Origin: JACZYA01 sp965247455
Lineage (GTDB): Bacteria; Acidobacteriota; Terriglobia; Acidiferrales; 2-02-FULL-67-57
Direction: 5' to 3'
Length of the DNA: 64,000 nt
NCBI GenBank assembly: GCA_965247455.1
Contig: CBDFHE010000015.1
Location: forward strand, 244,667 to 308,666
Made by a program: the position numbers and the translations under genes. Below are positions 1 through 10,062 of this stretch, one piece after another (position 1 is the stretch's first letter; the number at the start of each line of letters is the position of its first letter). The notes under the pieces are model-generated. The model ran no database searches and had not been told where the DNA came from. It worked only from the letters and a program-made list of their open reading frames with translations.

Positions 1-2
1 CG

Positions 3-1103
<1,101 letters not shown>

Positions 1104-1267
1104 CAATCCGAAACTCGAAACACGAAAAGTGAAACTTGGACAAGAAAGGCAAGCGATTAAGTTCGTACTGTCTGGCCCTTCTCCCAGCAGCCTGCCTGCG
1201 GTAGGCAGGCGGGGACTCGTCCTGAAAGCTTCAGCACGAGGCTTCTGCCCGAGGGCTCGCCCTGAAG

Positions 1268-1424
1268 GGCCGCTGGGCTGGACAATCGTTGAGCAGGGCA
1301 AGCCTTAATCCGGTTCGGTCGGTCGTCTCCGGCCACCCACCCAGTGTCCAACTTGGTGGCCTGTCCTGCTTGCCCTGAGCGCGGCCGAAGGGAGCGCAGC
1401 CGAAGGGCCCCCGCCACCGGGACT
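1268..1424. repeat. Dispersed repeat copy 1, with nested 48-bp insertion
   Basis: This 157-bp element fills most of the non-coding gap 1104-1472; I see no gene in that gap. It matches 23298-23406 (109 bp, same orientation) across its length, from the GGCCGCTGGGCTGGACA end to CCGCCACCGGGACT. Copy 1 carries an extra block at about 1360-1407 that contains the short TGCCCTGAGCGC...GAAGGG palindromic repeat. 157 minus 48 is exactly 109, so the difference is one clean insertion. Bases 1195-1265 upstream hold further short inverted repeats of the CCTGCCTGCGG type. Confidence 0.8.
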
Positions 1425-1472
1425 GCTTAGGTGGCGAACGAATTTCGAGCTTCAATTTTCGAGTTTCGGTAT

Positions 1473-2042
1473 TTACGACTTGGCGCGTTCCAGGTAGGTG
1501 CCCTCGGCGGTATCGACGCGGATGACTTCGCCTTCGCCGATAAAGGGCGGGACTTGCACAGTGATGCCGGTTTCCATCCTGGCGGGCTTGGTGACGCTGG
1601 AGGCGGTGGCGCTCTTGAGGCCGGGCTCGGTCTCCACCACTTTCATCTCCACCGCCGCCGGCAACTCCACCCCGATGGCCTTGCCTTCAAAGAACTCCAC
1701 CTTGAGCTGCAAGTTGGGCGTCAGGTAACCCACCGTGTCGCCCAATGCCTCCTGGTTCAGGTGGTACTGCTCGTAGGTAGTGGTGTCCATGAAGACATAG
1801 TGCTCGCCTTCTAGGTAGAGGAACTCCACCTCCTTTTCGTCCAGGAAGGCGCGCTCGAGGAAATCTTCCGCGCTGAACTTGTGCTCGACCATTGCGCCGC
1901 TCTCCAGGTTGCGCAGCTTGGCCTGCACGAAGCCGCGCTTGTTCCCCGGCGTGCGGTGCGTGACCTTGAAGACGGTAAAGAGCTTGTCGTTATGCCGGAT
2001 GACCGTTCCCGGGCGCATCTTGGTGGCTTGAATCGTGTCCAT
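1473..2042 (-). CDS. efp: Elongation factor P
   Basis: EF-P binds stalled ribosomes between the P and E sites and promotes peptide-bond formation at polyproline. The 189-residue product has the normal three-domain length, a KOW-like N-terminal domain and the C-terminal signature region (VVETEPGLKSATAS, then PPFIGEGEVIRVDT). The start is MDTIQATKM at 2042; the open frame runs further upstream but without family similarity. The domain I loop reads THRTPGNKRGF, so residue 34, the usual site of the modified Lys or Arg, appears to be Asn. No modification gene (epmA/B, earP, ymfI) is visible. Confidence 0.95.
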   Translation of the reverse strand: MDTIQATKMRPGTVIRHNDKLFTVFKVTHRTPGNKRGFVQAKLRNLESGAMVEHKFSAEDFLERAFLDEKEVEFLYLEGEHYVFMDTTTYEQYHLNQEALGDTVGYLTPNLQLKVEFFEGKAIGVELPAAVEMKVVETEPGLKSATASSVTKPARMETGITVQVPPFIGEGEVIRVDTAEGTYLERAKS

Positions 2043-2165
2043 CGCTTGCGAGTCTCCCCCAGTGGTTGGTGAAAGAACACCATTATAACCGCGCCCGCCC
2101 AACCCGTCAAAAACCGCCCCCGGCGACTCGAAGTCCAACACTGCAAACCTACATTGTGTCCCAAT

Positions 2166-2324
2166 TTCACACCGAGCCCCCAGGCCCCTGCCTGGGGGAA
2201 TCAGAATCCCTGCGGCCTGCCTGCGGCGGGCAGGCACTTGCCGCCGGGCGGAAAAGCGGTACGAGCGCCCCGTGGCAGGTGCCCTTCGGCTTCGCTCAGG
2301 ACAGGCCACGGGGCTCGGCGTGAA
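2166..2324. repeat. TTCACACCGAGCCC repeat, copy 1
   Basis: This occupies the gap 2043-2357 between efp and the MBL gene, where I see no coding sequence. The outer ends are TTTCACACCGAGCCC and its near complement GGGCTCGGCGTGAA, so the whole unit is palindromic, with an inner CCCCAGGC...GCCTGGGG hairpin. A shorter 77-bp copy lies at 18829-18905. Copy 1 is longer because its right half holds an extra segment with a CCTTCGGCTTCGCTCAGG repeat. Confidence 0.75.
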
Positions 2325-2357
2325 CTTCCCATTTTCAAAAAGACCCACTACCCAAAG

Positions 2358-3215
2358 CTACATGCGCTCGAACAGCGCCGCCAACTCGCGGCGCATCACT
2401 TGTGCGGGGAGCTTTACGCGCCGGCCGTGGCCGGGCAACACCCATTCAAAACCGAACTTTTGCAGCCGCGCCATTGACTTCTTTTGCTCCGGCCAGGAAT
2501 ACCAGCACACCCGCCGGGATGCGTTGAGGTGATTCAACTCCCGGCTCCACCACAGATGGTCCCCCGTGAACAGAAACCGCTTCTTGTACAGCAGCACCGA
2601 GTGCCCGCGCGTGTGGCCGGGGGTGGGGATGGCGACGAACTCCGGCGCCAGTTCCACCGTCTCGTTTCCTTCCAGAACAATCTCGGCACCCGGCTGCGCT
2701 GCCAGCTCATCGCGATGGATGATGCGGCGGCTGCCGAAGTGCTCGGCGTAGCGGGCGGCGTCGGCCACGTCGTCCCGGTGAGTGAGGAAGATGTAGCTAA
2801 TCCCGCCCATCTCCTCGAACCGCCGCACCAGATAAGGAAGGTATTTGGGCGAATCCACCAACCAGTTCCCCTCCGGGTGCCGCACCAAGTAGCTATTCCC
2901 GCCGAACGACTTGGCAGAGTTGAACCCCGGGTAGTACACCCCGTCTTCCAGGTGGAGCGGGAAGTCTGCCCGCACCTCTTTACTGTTGTTGCGATGCAGC
3001 GTCCCGATGGAGCCGGTGGGGCAAGCCAGCAGCGCCCGCGCCGCCTCGCGCTGGGCTGGTCCTGTTTGCGGTTGCGCAAAGACGAAGGAGTACTCCGATC
3101 CTTGGGCGAAGGTCGCCGGAGCGAGCTGCCGGCAGGTGTCGCAGTCAATGCAGGTGGAATCGACGAAGAACTCCCCCGCGACGTTCTCCGCCAGCCGTTT
3201 CTTCCGGTCAGCCAT
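2358..3215 (-). CDS. MBL-fold hydrolase with N-terminal ferredoxin-like domain
   Basis: The 285-residue protein joins a short ferredoxin-like segment to a metallo-beta-lactamase fold. Cys22, Cys25, Cys28 and Cys65 (CIDCDTC, then ACP) can bind one [4Fe-4S] cluster. The MBL part shows GGNSYLV, FLTHRDDVAD in place of the classical THxHxDH, PTPGHTRGH, FTGDH and LPGHG. The altered first motif (HRDD) is a known variant in this subgroup but makes metal stoichiometry uncertain. The substrate is unknown. The start ATG has only a weak ribosome site. Confidence 0.8.
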   Translation of the reverse strand: MADRKKRLAENVAGEFFVDSTCIDCDTCRQLAPATFAQGSEYSFVFAQPQTGPAQREAARALLACPTGSIGTLHRNNSKEVRADFPLHLEDGVYYPGFNSAKSFGGNSYLVRHPEGNWLVDSPKYLPYLVRRFEEMGGISYIFLTHRDDVADAARYAEHFGSRRIIHRDELAAQPGAEIVLEGNETVELAPEFVAIPTPGHTRGHSVLLYKKRFLFTGDHLWWSRELNHLNASRRVCWYSWPEQKKSMARLQKFGFEWVLPGHGRRVKLPAQVMRRELAALFERM

Positions 3216-3233
3216 GCCTGATCGGATGCGCTA

Positions 3234-3293
3234 TGTCATTCCGAGGAGTCCGCCTTGGCCTGCCTGCGGCAGGCAGGCAAGCTCGGAATGACA
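3234..3293. repeat. TCATTCCGAG palindromic repeat
   Basis: Outer arms TGTCATTCCGAG and CTCGGAATGACA flank an inner GCCTGCCTGC/GCAGGCAGGC hairpin. The same outer sequence family recurs at 10581-10688 and, as a half element, near 12676-12735. It sits between two minus-strand genes and lacks a T-run, so it is a dispersed repeat rather than an obvious terminator. Confidence 0.75.
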
Positions 3294-3325
3294 ATCGCAT
3301 CTGATGATTCCTTTCCAGCAGCCAA

Positions 3326-5452
3326 CTAGAGCTTGCGGTCGAAGCTGAGATTCTGGAGCATCTGGTCGAGCTGCTTCTGGGCGGCGGCGCGCGCGCTTTG
3401 CAACTGCGCCCGCTGGGTCCGCAGCGCTGCAAGGCGATTCTCCTGCTGCTCCAGTTGCCGGATGTAGCGCTGGCGCAGGTTGGCCTCCTCGGGCGTGCGC
3501 CCCATGCGGCGCAGATTCTCGCGAACACGTTCCTGGTCGCGGAAAATTTCGGTCTGCTCGGCTTCCAGCGCGGCGATTTTCTTATTCAGCTCGTTGATTT
3601 CGTTTTTCTTGGCCACGATGCGCGCCAGCGCCTGCTCGATCTCCCGATCAATCGAGCGCTGCCGCACCCAGAGCGCAATCTGCTCCGGGGTGATGTTGGT
3701 CAGCGCGTAGGTGGTCTGCTGCGGGTTCTCTTCTTTCACCGCCAACTCGGTCGTGGTCTTCGGTTCGACGGCCAGTTTGAAGCGGTGGTAGCTCGACGAC
3801 GACTCGGTGGGCTTGGCCGTCTCCACCAATTCCCAGCCGTTGCGCACCGGATGCTCCACCACCACCGTGCGCGCCTTCTGGCTGTTGTTGCGGATGGTGT
3901 AGGTTTTCTTCTCCACCACCTTGCGGTGCATCCGCAGCACGCCGCGATGGATTTCCACCCGCTCCACTCGCTGGCGGTCGCTCTTGCGGTTGGTAGTGAC
4001 TTCCACGCCCAGGTCGAGCGCGTAGCTGAGCAAACGGCTTTCGCCCGGGTTGATGGTTTCCGTCAGGCCTTCGCCCGCAAAGGCGTTGGTGTCAATGACG
4101 GTGAAGGAGCCGGCGTCGAGCGTCAGCCCGCTCGAGTTCTTCAGCCACACCGCCAGCCAGGGCCGTTGCCGCCCATTCGCCTCGTTGAAGAGCGACACCT
4201 TCTCGCCCTCCACCTCGGTGTGCAGGATGGGCAGCAGCGCCGATTGGTTCCGCCGAATCGTCACCGGTTGCCGGAGCTTATACTCGAACTGCTCCCCCAG
4301 CGCCTGCGCTTGCGCTCCCGCTGGCACCGCCTGCCGCAGCGCCTCACCTAGTGCCGGTGGCGCAGCCGCATTTACCGACACATCAGAACTCCGCATCCGC
4401 ATCTTTCGCGCCGCAAATGCTTCTGGCCTGTCAGCCTCCAGGGCAGCAGACGGTATTCCTCTTAGGACGCCGCCAATCATTCCGCCCGCTTGTCCGCCGG
4501 GCACTCCAGCGACAACCTCTCCCCGCCCAACTTCCAAAGTCGCTTCGTGAGTTTGCGGCGTGACCTGCACGCCCTGCGGCAGCGGCACCACCGGCCGCCG
4601 GGCATAGACCGGCTGCGAGAGGTTCTGGATGAAACTCACCGGCGCGCCCGCCACCAGCGAGAGCTCCACGTTCTCCCAGTCCATCGGAGTGGTGTTGTCA
4701 ACGATGGCCCAGCCTTGCAGCAGCGGCTTCTGCTTGGGGTCGAGCACGACGCGGTAAGTGGTCTTCCAAATGGGGGCCTCGGAGGTGTAGCTGACGTAGA
4801 GGTCGCGCTGCCCCGAGCCCACTGTGTGGATGGCGAGCCGGCGCACGTCGCGCTGGTGGCCGGAATTGACCAGGTCGAGGTAGCGCCGGACATCGCCAGC
4901 CAACGCCGACTCGGTCAGCCGTAGCGCGCCCGCCGACTCCAGATCAACCAGCCGCAGTTCGCCCGCGGCGGTGAAGATGCCCACCTCCACCACCTGCACG
5001 GTCGCGCCCGGCCCGGTGGAGCGCGTGCGCAGCTCCGCGCCCATGATCTTGCCGCGCACGGTGCCGCCGGGCGCGCGGATTTCAACTTCGGTGCCGCGAA
5101 TCTGGTTCAGGAAACCCACCAGCCCGCCGGCCTTGTTGAGATCAATCGGCAACTCGCGCAGGCGCCGGCCAAGCGGCGCGGTCGAATCGTAGGTCACGCC
5201 CGTCACCTGCCCGCGGCCGAGATCAATGACGGTCAGCGACTTGAGCACGTCGTTCAGTTGCGCGCTCGGCAGGACGATCTCCACTGTCTGCCGGCCGCGA
5301 ATCGCGCCCACGTGCTCGAAGTAGCCCATGCCGTTCTTGTAGAGCACCACCTTGCGCACCGGCAGCGGCACCGTCTCCTGCCCCGCCACCGGCGGGGCCA
5401 GCGCCACCAAAACCAAATTCAAAATCGCAAACAGATGAATTCCTCGCCGCAT
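3326..5452 (-). CDS. Exported DUF4139 domain protein
   Basis: This 708-residue protein carries a signal peptide (MRRGIHLFAILNLVLVALA, cleavage near VAGQ) and the DUF4139 layout: an N-terminal beta region (VVLYKNGMGYFEHVG), a central segment with APIWKTTYRVVLD and DWENVELSLVAGAP, and a long coiled-coil C-terminus rich in Glu, Gln and Arg (about residues 600-700). The start at 5452 has an ideal GGAGGA ribosome site; the open frame extends nine codons further without one. Function is not established for the family; an envelope role is likely from the signal peptide. Confidence 0.85.
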   Translation of the reverse strand: MRRGIHLFAILNLVLVALAPPVAGQETVPLPVRKVVLYKNGMGYFEHVGAIRGRQTVEIVLPSAQLNDVLKSLTVIDLGRGQVTGVTYDSTAPLGRRLRELPIDLNKAGGLVGFLNQIRGTEVEIRAPGGTVRGKIMGAELRTRSTGPGATVQVVEVGIFTAAGELRLVDLESAGALRLTESALAGDVRRYLDLVNSGHQRDVRRLAIHTVGSGQRDLYVSYTSEAPIWKTTYRVVLDPKQKPLLQGWAIVDNTTPMDWENVELSLVAGAPVSFIQNLSQPVYARRPVVPLPQGVQVTPQTHEATLEVGRGEVVAGVPGGQAGGMIGGVLRGIPSAALEADRPEAFAARKMRMRSSDVSVNAAAPPALGEALRQAVPAGAQAQALGEQFEYKLRQPVTIRRNQSALLPILHTEVEGEKVSLFNEANGRQRPWLAVWLKNSSGLTLDAGSFTVIDTNAFAGEGLTETINPGESRLLSYALDLGVEVTTNRKSDRQRVERVEIHRGVLRMHRKVVEKKTYTIRNNSQKARTVVVEHPVRNGWELVETAKPTESSSSYHRFKLAVEPKTTTELAVKEENPQQTTYALTNITPEQIALWVRQRSIDREIEQALARIVAKKNEINELNKKIAALEAEQTEIFRDQERVRENLRRMGRTPEEANLRQRYIRQLEQQENRLAALRTQRAQLQSARAAAQKQLDQMLQNLSFDRKL

Positions 5453-5636
5453 GGCTTCCTCCTGGTTCCCCCGCTCCACTATTATCGCCCGTCCCGTCCA
5501 AGAATCTCCCCTCTTTGGGTTGCCTGCGGCGGCGCGCTGGTTGCCCGCTAATCATCAACCCGCCCCCCAAAAACCAGCTCGGAAGAGCCTCGTCCCGCGG
5601 AGTCACTTCTCCTTGTCGAGCGGGGTAGGCAGGCTT

Positions 5637-5698
5637 GGAAGAGGTGCTTCGCACCCGCTTTTCATCCCGTCCAGTTGCGGGTGCGAAGCACCTCTTCC
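5637..5698. repeat. Perfect 22-bp inverted repeat
   Basis: Two perfect 22-bp arms (5637-5658 and 5677-5698, GGAAGAGGTGCTTCGC...GCGAAGCACCTCTTCC) flank an 18-base spacer between two minus-strand genes. It would form a very stable hairpin in RNA or a cruciform in DNA. There is no T-run, so a simple intrinsic terminator is less likely than a REP-like element. Confidence 0.85.
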
Positions 5699-5733
5699 GG
5701 ACTTATCTACAGGGGTTCGGCCCTGTTTGGTAA

Positions 5734-6600
5734 CTACTCCGCAGTTTTGATTTTGCCGCCGAAATAAAAGTAGCAGCGCAGGCGTTCCAGCAGCCGCAGC
5801 CAGAACATGCGCTGCGAGAAGAGCTGCCCGCGATTCATCCGCAGCAACCCGGTGTGGTGCACCGACACCAGCGTCCCGTAGGGCGTGGGCTGCGCCTCCA
5901 GCACCACCTCCGACACCGGGTGGCTTGACTTCCAAGTGAAAACAATCCGCCGGTTCTTCTCCAGCTCCAGGAACGTTCCGGCGTGGACGTGCACGGCGCG
6001 CTTGTGCTGCCAACTGAACCCCTGCCTGACTTTGCCCTTCACGCTCACCTTGCCGGGAAGAATCTTGGCCATCGCCCGGTCGGTGAGCCAAGTGCGATAG
6101 ACCTGCTGCGGCGTGGCTTCCACCAGCACCCGCGCCAACACTTCCCGCTCCTGCGCTTCCGTCTCCAGATAGGTCTTGAGCTTGAGCAGGAAGTCCGCCC
6201 AGCCGTGCTCATAGTCCTCGAGTGATTCGCTGCCTGGCGTCGGCCCTTGCACCACCGTTACCAGCGCCGCGCCGCCCTCGCCCTTCACCGTCAGCGTCAC
6301 CACCGGCGAAGGCTTCTTTGCATCGGCACGGGGACCAAGCACCAGGGTCGAGCCCGGCACCACGTCCAGCACCGTCCCTGCCCAGGCGAACTTTCCCTTG
6401 CCGCCGCCCGGCGCCACCTTCTCCCACACACCCCAGTGCCAACGGAAGTCCGCGCCCGGCTTGGCGGCCATCTCCACCCGCCCCAGCACCAGCAGCCCCA
6501 GGTCGCGGCCCGAGGTGAGCGCCTTCCACACCCGCTCCACCGGGGCCTGCACCGCAAACGACTGCACCAGCACGTTTGCCTTCTGCTTTTTCCGTGCCAT
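5734..6600 (-). CDS. Tandem SRPBCC (AHSA1/START-like) domain protein
   Basis: The 288-residue protein looks like two Bet v1/SRPBCC folds in tandem. Domain 1 (about 10-145) has FAVQAPVERVWKALTSG and ends in EDYEHGWADFLLKLKTYL; domain 2 (about 150-280) has VLVEATPQQVYRTWLTDRAM. Such folds bind hydrophobic ligands or act as Aha1-like co-factors; no ligand can be named. The start has a GGAGGGAG ribosome site. There is no signal peptide, so it is cytoplasmic. Confidence 0.75.
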   Translation of the reverse strand: MARKKQKANVLVQSFAVQAPVERVWKALTSGRDLGLLVLGRVEMAAKPGADFRWHWGVWEKVAPGGGKGKFAWAGTVLDVVPGSTLVLGPRADAKKPSPVVTLTVKGEGGAALVTVVQGPTPGSESLEDYEHGWADFLLKLKTYLETEAQEREVLARVLVEATPQQVYRTWLTDRAMAKILPGKVSVKGKVRQGFSWQHKRAVHVHAGTFLELEKNRRIVFTWKSSHPVSEVVLEAQPTPYGTLVSVHHTGLLRMNRGQLFSQRMFWLRLLERLRCYFYFGGKIKTAE

Positions 6601-6740
6601 GATTGCGCTCCCTCCTGTTCGCAGACGCCAGCCCCTGCTCTGTTATATCATTTCCACTCGGAAGATGGCTGACACTGCCGACCGACTCGTTTCATTCCAG
6701 TGAGGCCGTCCCCGGGAAGGGACAGCACAAAGGAGTTCTC

Positions 6741-8447
6741 ATGGAGCACGAACTGCTGCGCGACCTCCTCATCCTGTTCGGATTTGCCACCCTCATTGCC
6801 GTGGTGTTACACCGGGTGCGCCAATCCACCATCGTCGCCTATCTCCTCACTGGAATGCTAGTGGGGCCCTTCGGCCTGCGTCTTATCACCAACCACGAAG
6901 CCATCGAACTCATGGCCGAGATCGGCGTGGTGCTGCTGTTGTTCACCATCGGGGTGGAGATCTCCCTGAAGAAGCTCATCCGGCTGCGTCAGGTCGTCCT
7001 GGGAGCCGGCAGCCGCCAAGTGGGGCTCACCATACTGGTCTGCCTCTCCGTCGCCTTGCTGATCGGCTATCCCTGGCGGCAGAGCCTTTTCTGGGGCTTT
7101 CTGATCGCTGCCAGCAGCACCGCCCTTGTCCTCAAGCTGCTCTTCGACCGGCAGGAGTTGGAGAGCACACACGGGCGGGCCATTTTAGGCATCCTGCTTT
7201 TCCAGGACCTGTGCGTCGTCCCGATGATGGCCGTGATTCCCGCGCTCGTTGCTCCCGCCGCCACCATCGTCCTCGCCATCCTCCTGGCGCTGGGCCGGGC
7301 CTTGGTGCTGATGGCTTTGGTCTTGCTCGTCGCCCGCTACGCCTTCCCGCTCCTCTGGCACCATATTGTCTTGCTGCGCAACAAGGAGATTTTCCTCCTC
7401 GCCACCATTTTTTTCAGCCTGGGCACCGCCTGGGTTTCCGCTGCGCTGGGACTGTCGGTGGCGCTGGGCGCTTTTCTGGCGGGCTTGGCGCTCTCCGAAT
7501 CGCGGTATGCCCACCAGATGATCTCCGAGATTCTGCCCTTTCGGGACAGCTTCAGCAGCCTGTTCTTCATCTCGGTCGGTATGCTGCTCAACCTGGAGTT
7601 CGCCCGCGCCCAGTGGATGATGGTAGTTCTCTTCGCCGCAGGAATCATCGCACTCAAACTGCTCACGGGTATGAGCGCCTTACTCACCCTGGGCTTTCCC
7701 CTGCCCATGTCGCTGCTGGTCGGACTGGGCGTGGCGCAGGTGGGAGAATTTAGCTTCATATTGCTGCGCCAAGGCGCCGGCCTGAACCTAATCTCCGAGA
7801 GCGACTACCAAACCTTTCTGGCCGCCGCCGTGGTCACCATGATGCTCACTCCTCTTATGATCCAATTTTCACCCAGCATGGCGGCGTGGCTGCCGGACGC
7901 CCGCCGACTGTCCCGCTTTTTCCCGCGGCTGGACCACATCCACCAGACACAAACAATACCGCCCCTCCAGAATCATGTCATCGTCTGCGGTTATGGCCTG
8001 AACGGCAGGCTGACCGCCGAAGTGCTTCAGCGGATCGGTATTCCCTACCTAATTCTGGAAATGAACCCGGAAACCGTGCGCAGCGCCGCCAGCCAGGGCC
8101 AACCCATTCTTTTCGGCGACGGCAGCCGGCAGGAAATCCTGTTGGAAGCCGGGGTCGGCCAGGCACGGGCGGTTGTCTACGCCATCTCCGACCCGTTTGT
8201 TCTGGCGCGCGCGATCTCGAACGCGCGCTTGGTCAACCCCCGCCTTGCCATCATCGCTCGCACCAAGCGCCTGGAAGACGTACCGGCACTGGAACGCGCC
8301 GGAGCCTCCCAGGTGGTCGCAGAGGAAATGCGGGCAGCAGAAGAGATCATCATCCACCTGCTGGGACTATTCGACGTGCCGCGGGAGAGGGCTTTCGAAA
8401 AAGTCCAGGACGCGCGCGCCCAAATGAAACCGACTCCTGTAAGATAA
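6741..8447 (+). CDS. KefB/KefC-type monovalent cation:proton antiporter (CPA2)
   Basis: A 568-residue inner-membrane exchanger: about 12 hydrophobic segments (residues 1-390) followed by a TrkA-N Rossmann domain beginning near NHVIVCGYGLNG. The membrane part shows GVVLLLFTIGVEISLKKL, SSTALVLKLL and LALSESRYAHQ typical of CPA2. The nucleotide-binding domain would gate transport by NAD(H) or glutathione adducts. The ATG at 6741 is chosen because AAGGAG lies about 6 bases upstream; the longer open frame upstream is not conserved. No KefF/KefG-type partner is adjacent. Confidence 0.9.
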   Translation: MEHELLRDLLILFGFATLIAVVLHRVRQSTIVAYLLTGMLVGPFGLRLITNHEAIELMAEIGVVLLLFTIGVEISLKKLIRLRQVVLGAGSRQVGLTILVCLSVALLIGYPWRQSLFWGFLIAASSTALVLKLLFDRQELESTHGRAILGILLFQDLCVVPMMAVIPALVAPAATIVLAILLALGRALVLMALVLLVARYAFPLLWHHIVLLRNKEIFLLATIFFSLGTAWVSAALGLSVALGAFLAGLALSESRYAHQMISEILPFRDSFSSLFFISVGMLLNLEFARAQWMMVVLFAAGIIALKLLTGMSALLTLGFPLPMSLLVGLGVAQVGEFSFILLRQGAGLNLISESDYQTFLAAAVVTMMLTPLMIQFSPSMAAWLPDARRLSRFFPRLDHIHQTQTIPPLQNHVIVCGYGLNGRLTAEVLQRIGIPYLILEMNPETVRSAASQGQPILFGDGSRQEILLEAGVGQARAVVYAISDPFVLARAISNARLVNPRLAIIARTKRLEDVPALERAGASQVVAEEMRAAEEIIIHLLGLFDVPRERAFEKVQDARAQMKPTPVR

Positions 8448-8475
8448 GTAAGCGCGGACTGCGCCCAGTGTTGAC

Positions 8476-9921
8476 TTGAGCACAACGGCCGACCAACTCG
8501 CTCTCCAGCAGGCCGAGCGCGAAAAGAAAAGCGTCGCCCTCACCAGCCTGCTGGCGGCGCTGCTGCTGGTGACGCTCAAAACCGTGGTCGGCCTTTCCAC
8601 CCACAGCCTGGGCGTGCTCTCCGAAGCCGCGCACTCCGGGCTCGACTTCATCGCCGCCGGCGTCACCTACCTCTCCGTGCGCGTCGCCGACCGGCCCGCT
8701 GACGCCGATCATCAGTACGGGCACGGCAAAATCGAAAACTTCTCCGCTTTCGTTGAAACCGGCCTGCTGCTCCTGACCTGCGCCTGGATTGTCTGGGAAG
8801 CCACGAGCCGCCTGTTCTTCAAAGACGTCCACGTCCAGCCCAGCCTGTGGGCGTTCGGCGTGATGGCGGTCAGCATCGTGATCGACCACTTCCGCGCCCG
8901 CGCGCTCGACCGCGTCGCCCGCAAGCACAACTCGCAGGCGCTCGAAGCCGATGCGCTCCACTTCCGCACCGATGTCTGGTCGAGCTCGGTGGTCATCCTC
9001 GGCCTGCTGGGCGTGCTGGCGAGCCAGCGGTTGGGTTGGGAGTCGCTCCGCACCGCCGACCCCATCGCCGCGCTGGTCGTGGCCGGCATTGTGGTCTGGA
9101 TCAGCCTGCGGCTGGGCAAGCGCACGGTGGACGTGCTGCTGGACGCGGCGCCCGCCGGCCTGCGCGCTGAGGTCGAAGCCGCGGTCGCGGGCGTGGCGGG
9201 CGTGGTGGGCGTTGAGCGCGTCCGCACGCGCCGCGCCGGCGCGGGCTACTTCATTGACCTCACCATCGGCGTCCCCCGCACGCTGCCCTTCGAGCGCGTC
9301 CACGCCATCTCTGACCAGGTGGAAGAAGCCGTGCGCGCCCGCCTGCCCCAGGCCGACGTGGTGGTCCACATGGAGCCGCGCGCCGCCAGCAGCGAGAGCT
9401 TCTTCGACGTCGTCCGCGCCATCGCCCAGCGCCACAACCTGCAGGTGCACGAGCTCTCCGCCCAGCAGGTGCGGGAAGGGGGCGACGACGCCGGCCGCCT
9501 CATCCTCGACCTGGACGTGGAGGTGGACGAAACCCTAACCCTGCGCGAGGCCCACACCCTGGCCGACCGGGTGGAAAAGGGAATCTACCGCGAGCTTCCC
9601 CAAGTGACCCAGATCAACACCCACATTGAAACCCTGGGGCGCGAAGTTGCGTCGGCGGCGGAGCTGGAAGAGCTGGCGCGGGCGCTGGAAGCCCACCTGC
9701 GCGACGCCCGCTACCACTTCCCGGAAATTCTCGACTGCCACGACGGACAGGTGCGGCTGGTGGAAGGCAAGATCGTCGCCTCCGTCCACGCCACCCTCGA
9801 CGGCGCCCTGCCCATCACCCACGTCCACGACCTGACCCAACGGCTCGAAGCCCGCACCGCCCGCCACTTCCCCCAGCTCTTCCGCCTCACCATCCACACC
9901 GAACCCCCCGACGCCCCCTAG
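8476..9921 (+). CDS. Cation diffusion facilitator with extended cytoplasmic tail
   Basis: CDF proteins export Zn, Co, Fe or similar metals by proton exchange. The TM part (about 20-210) contains the paired metal motifs HSGLD (His53, Asp57) and HFRTD, and a DADHQYGHGK loop. At 481 residues it is about 170 longer than a standard CDF. After the usual C-terminal domain (about 215-300) the tail continues with two more segments of similar length, each ending in an IxTHxE-type strand (TQINTHIETL, FRLTIHTEP). The only plausible start is TTG at 8476; no ATG fits. Confidence 0.85.
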   Translation: MSTTADQLALQQAEREKKSVALTSLLAALLLVTLKTVVGLSTHSLGVLSEAAHSGLDFIAAGVTYLSVRVADRPADADHQYGHGKIENFSAFVETGLLLLTCAWIVWEATSRLFFKDVHVQPSLWAFGVMAVSIVIDHFRARALDRVARKHNSQALEADALHFRTDVWSSSVVILGLLGVLASQRLGWESLRTADPIAALVVAGIVVWISLRLGKRTVDVLLDAAPAGLRAEVEAAVAGVAGVVGVERVRTRRAGAGYFIDLTIGVPRTLPFERVHAISDQVEEAVRARLPQADVVVHMEPRAASSESFFDVVRAIAQRHNLQVHELSAQQVREGGDDAGRLILDLDVEVDETLTLREAHTLADRVEKGIYRELPQVTQINTHIETLGREVASAAELEELARALEAHLRDARYHFPEILDCHDGQVRLVEGKIVASVHATLDGALPITHVHDLTQRLEARTARHFPQLFRLTIHTEPPDAP

Positions 9922-10062
9922 CTGGGCAGAACGGCCCCGCATCCAGCCGCGCACTTCAACTAGGACTTTTTTCCTATGGGCGTTGGCTTGCCATCCCGCA
10001 TCCAACTGGCTTAGAGTGGACGGGCCCAGGCTGGAAGTTTTGCCCGTCAAGGAGTCGGTGCT

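Noticed and set aside
1431..1814. 127-codon plus-strand frame over efp
   Set aside because: Antisense shadow of the efp coding sequence.
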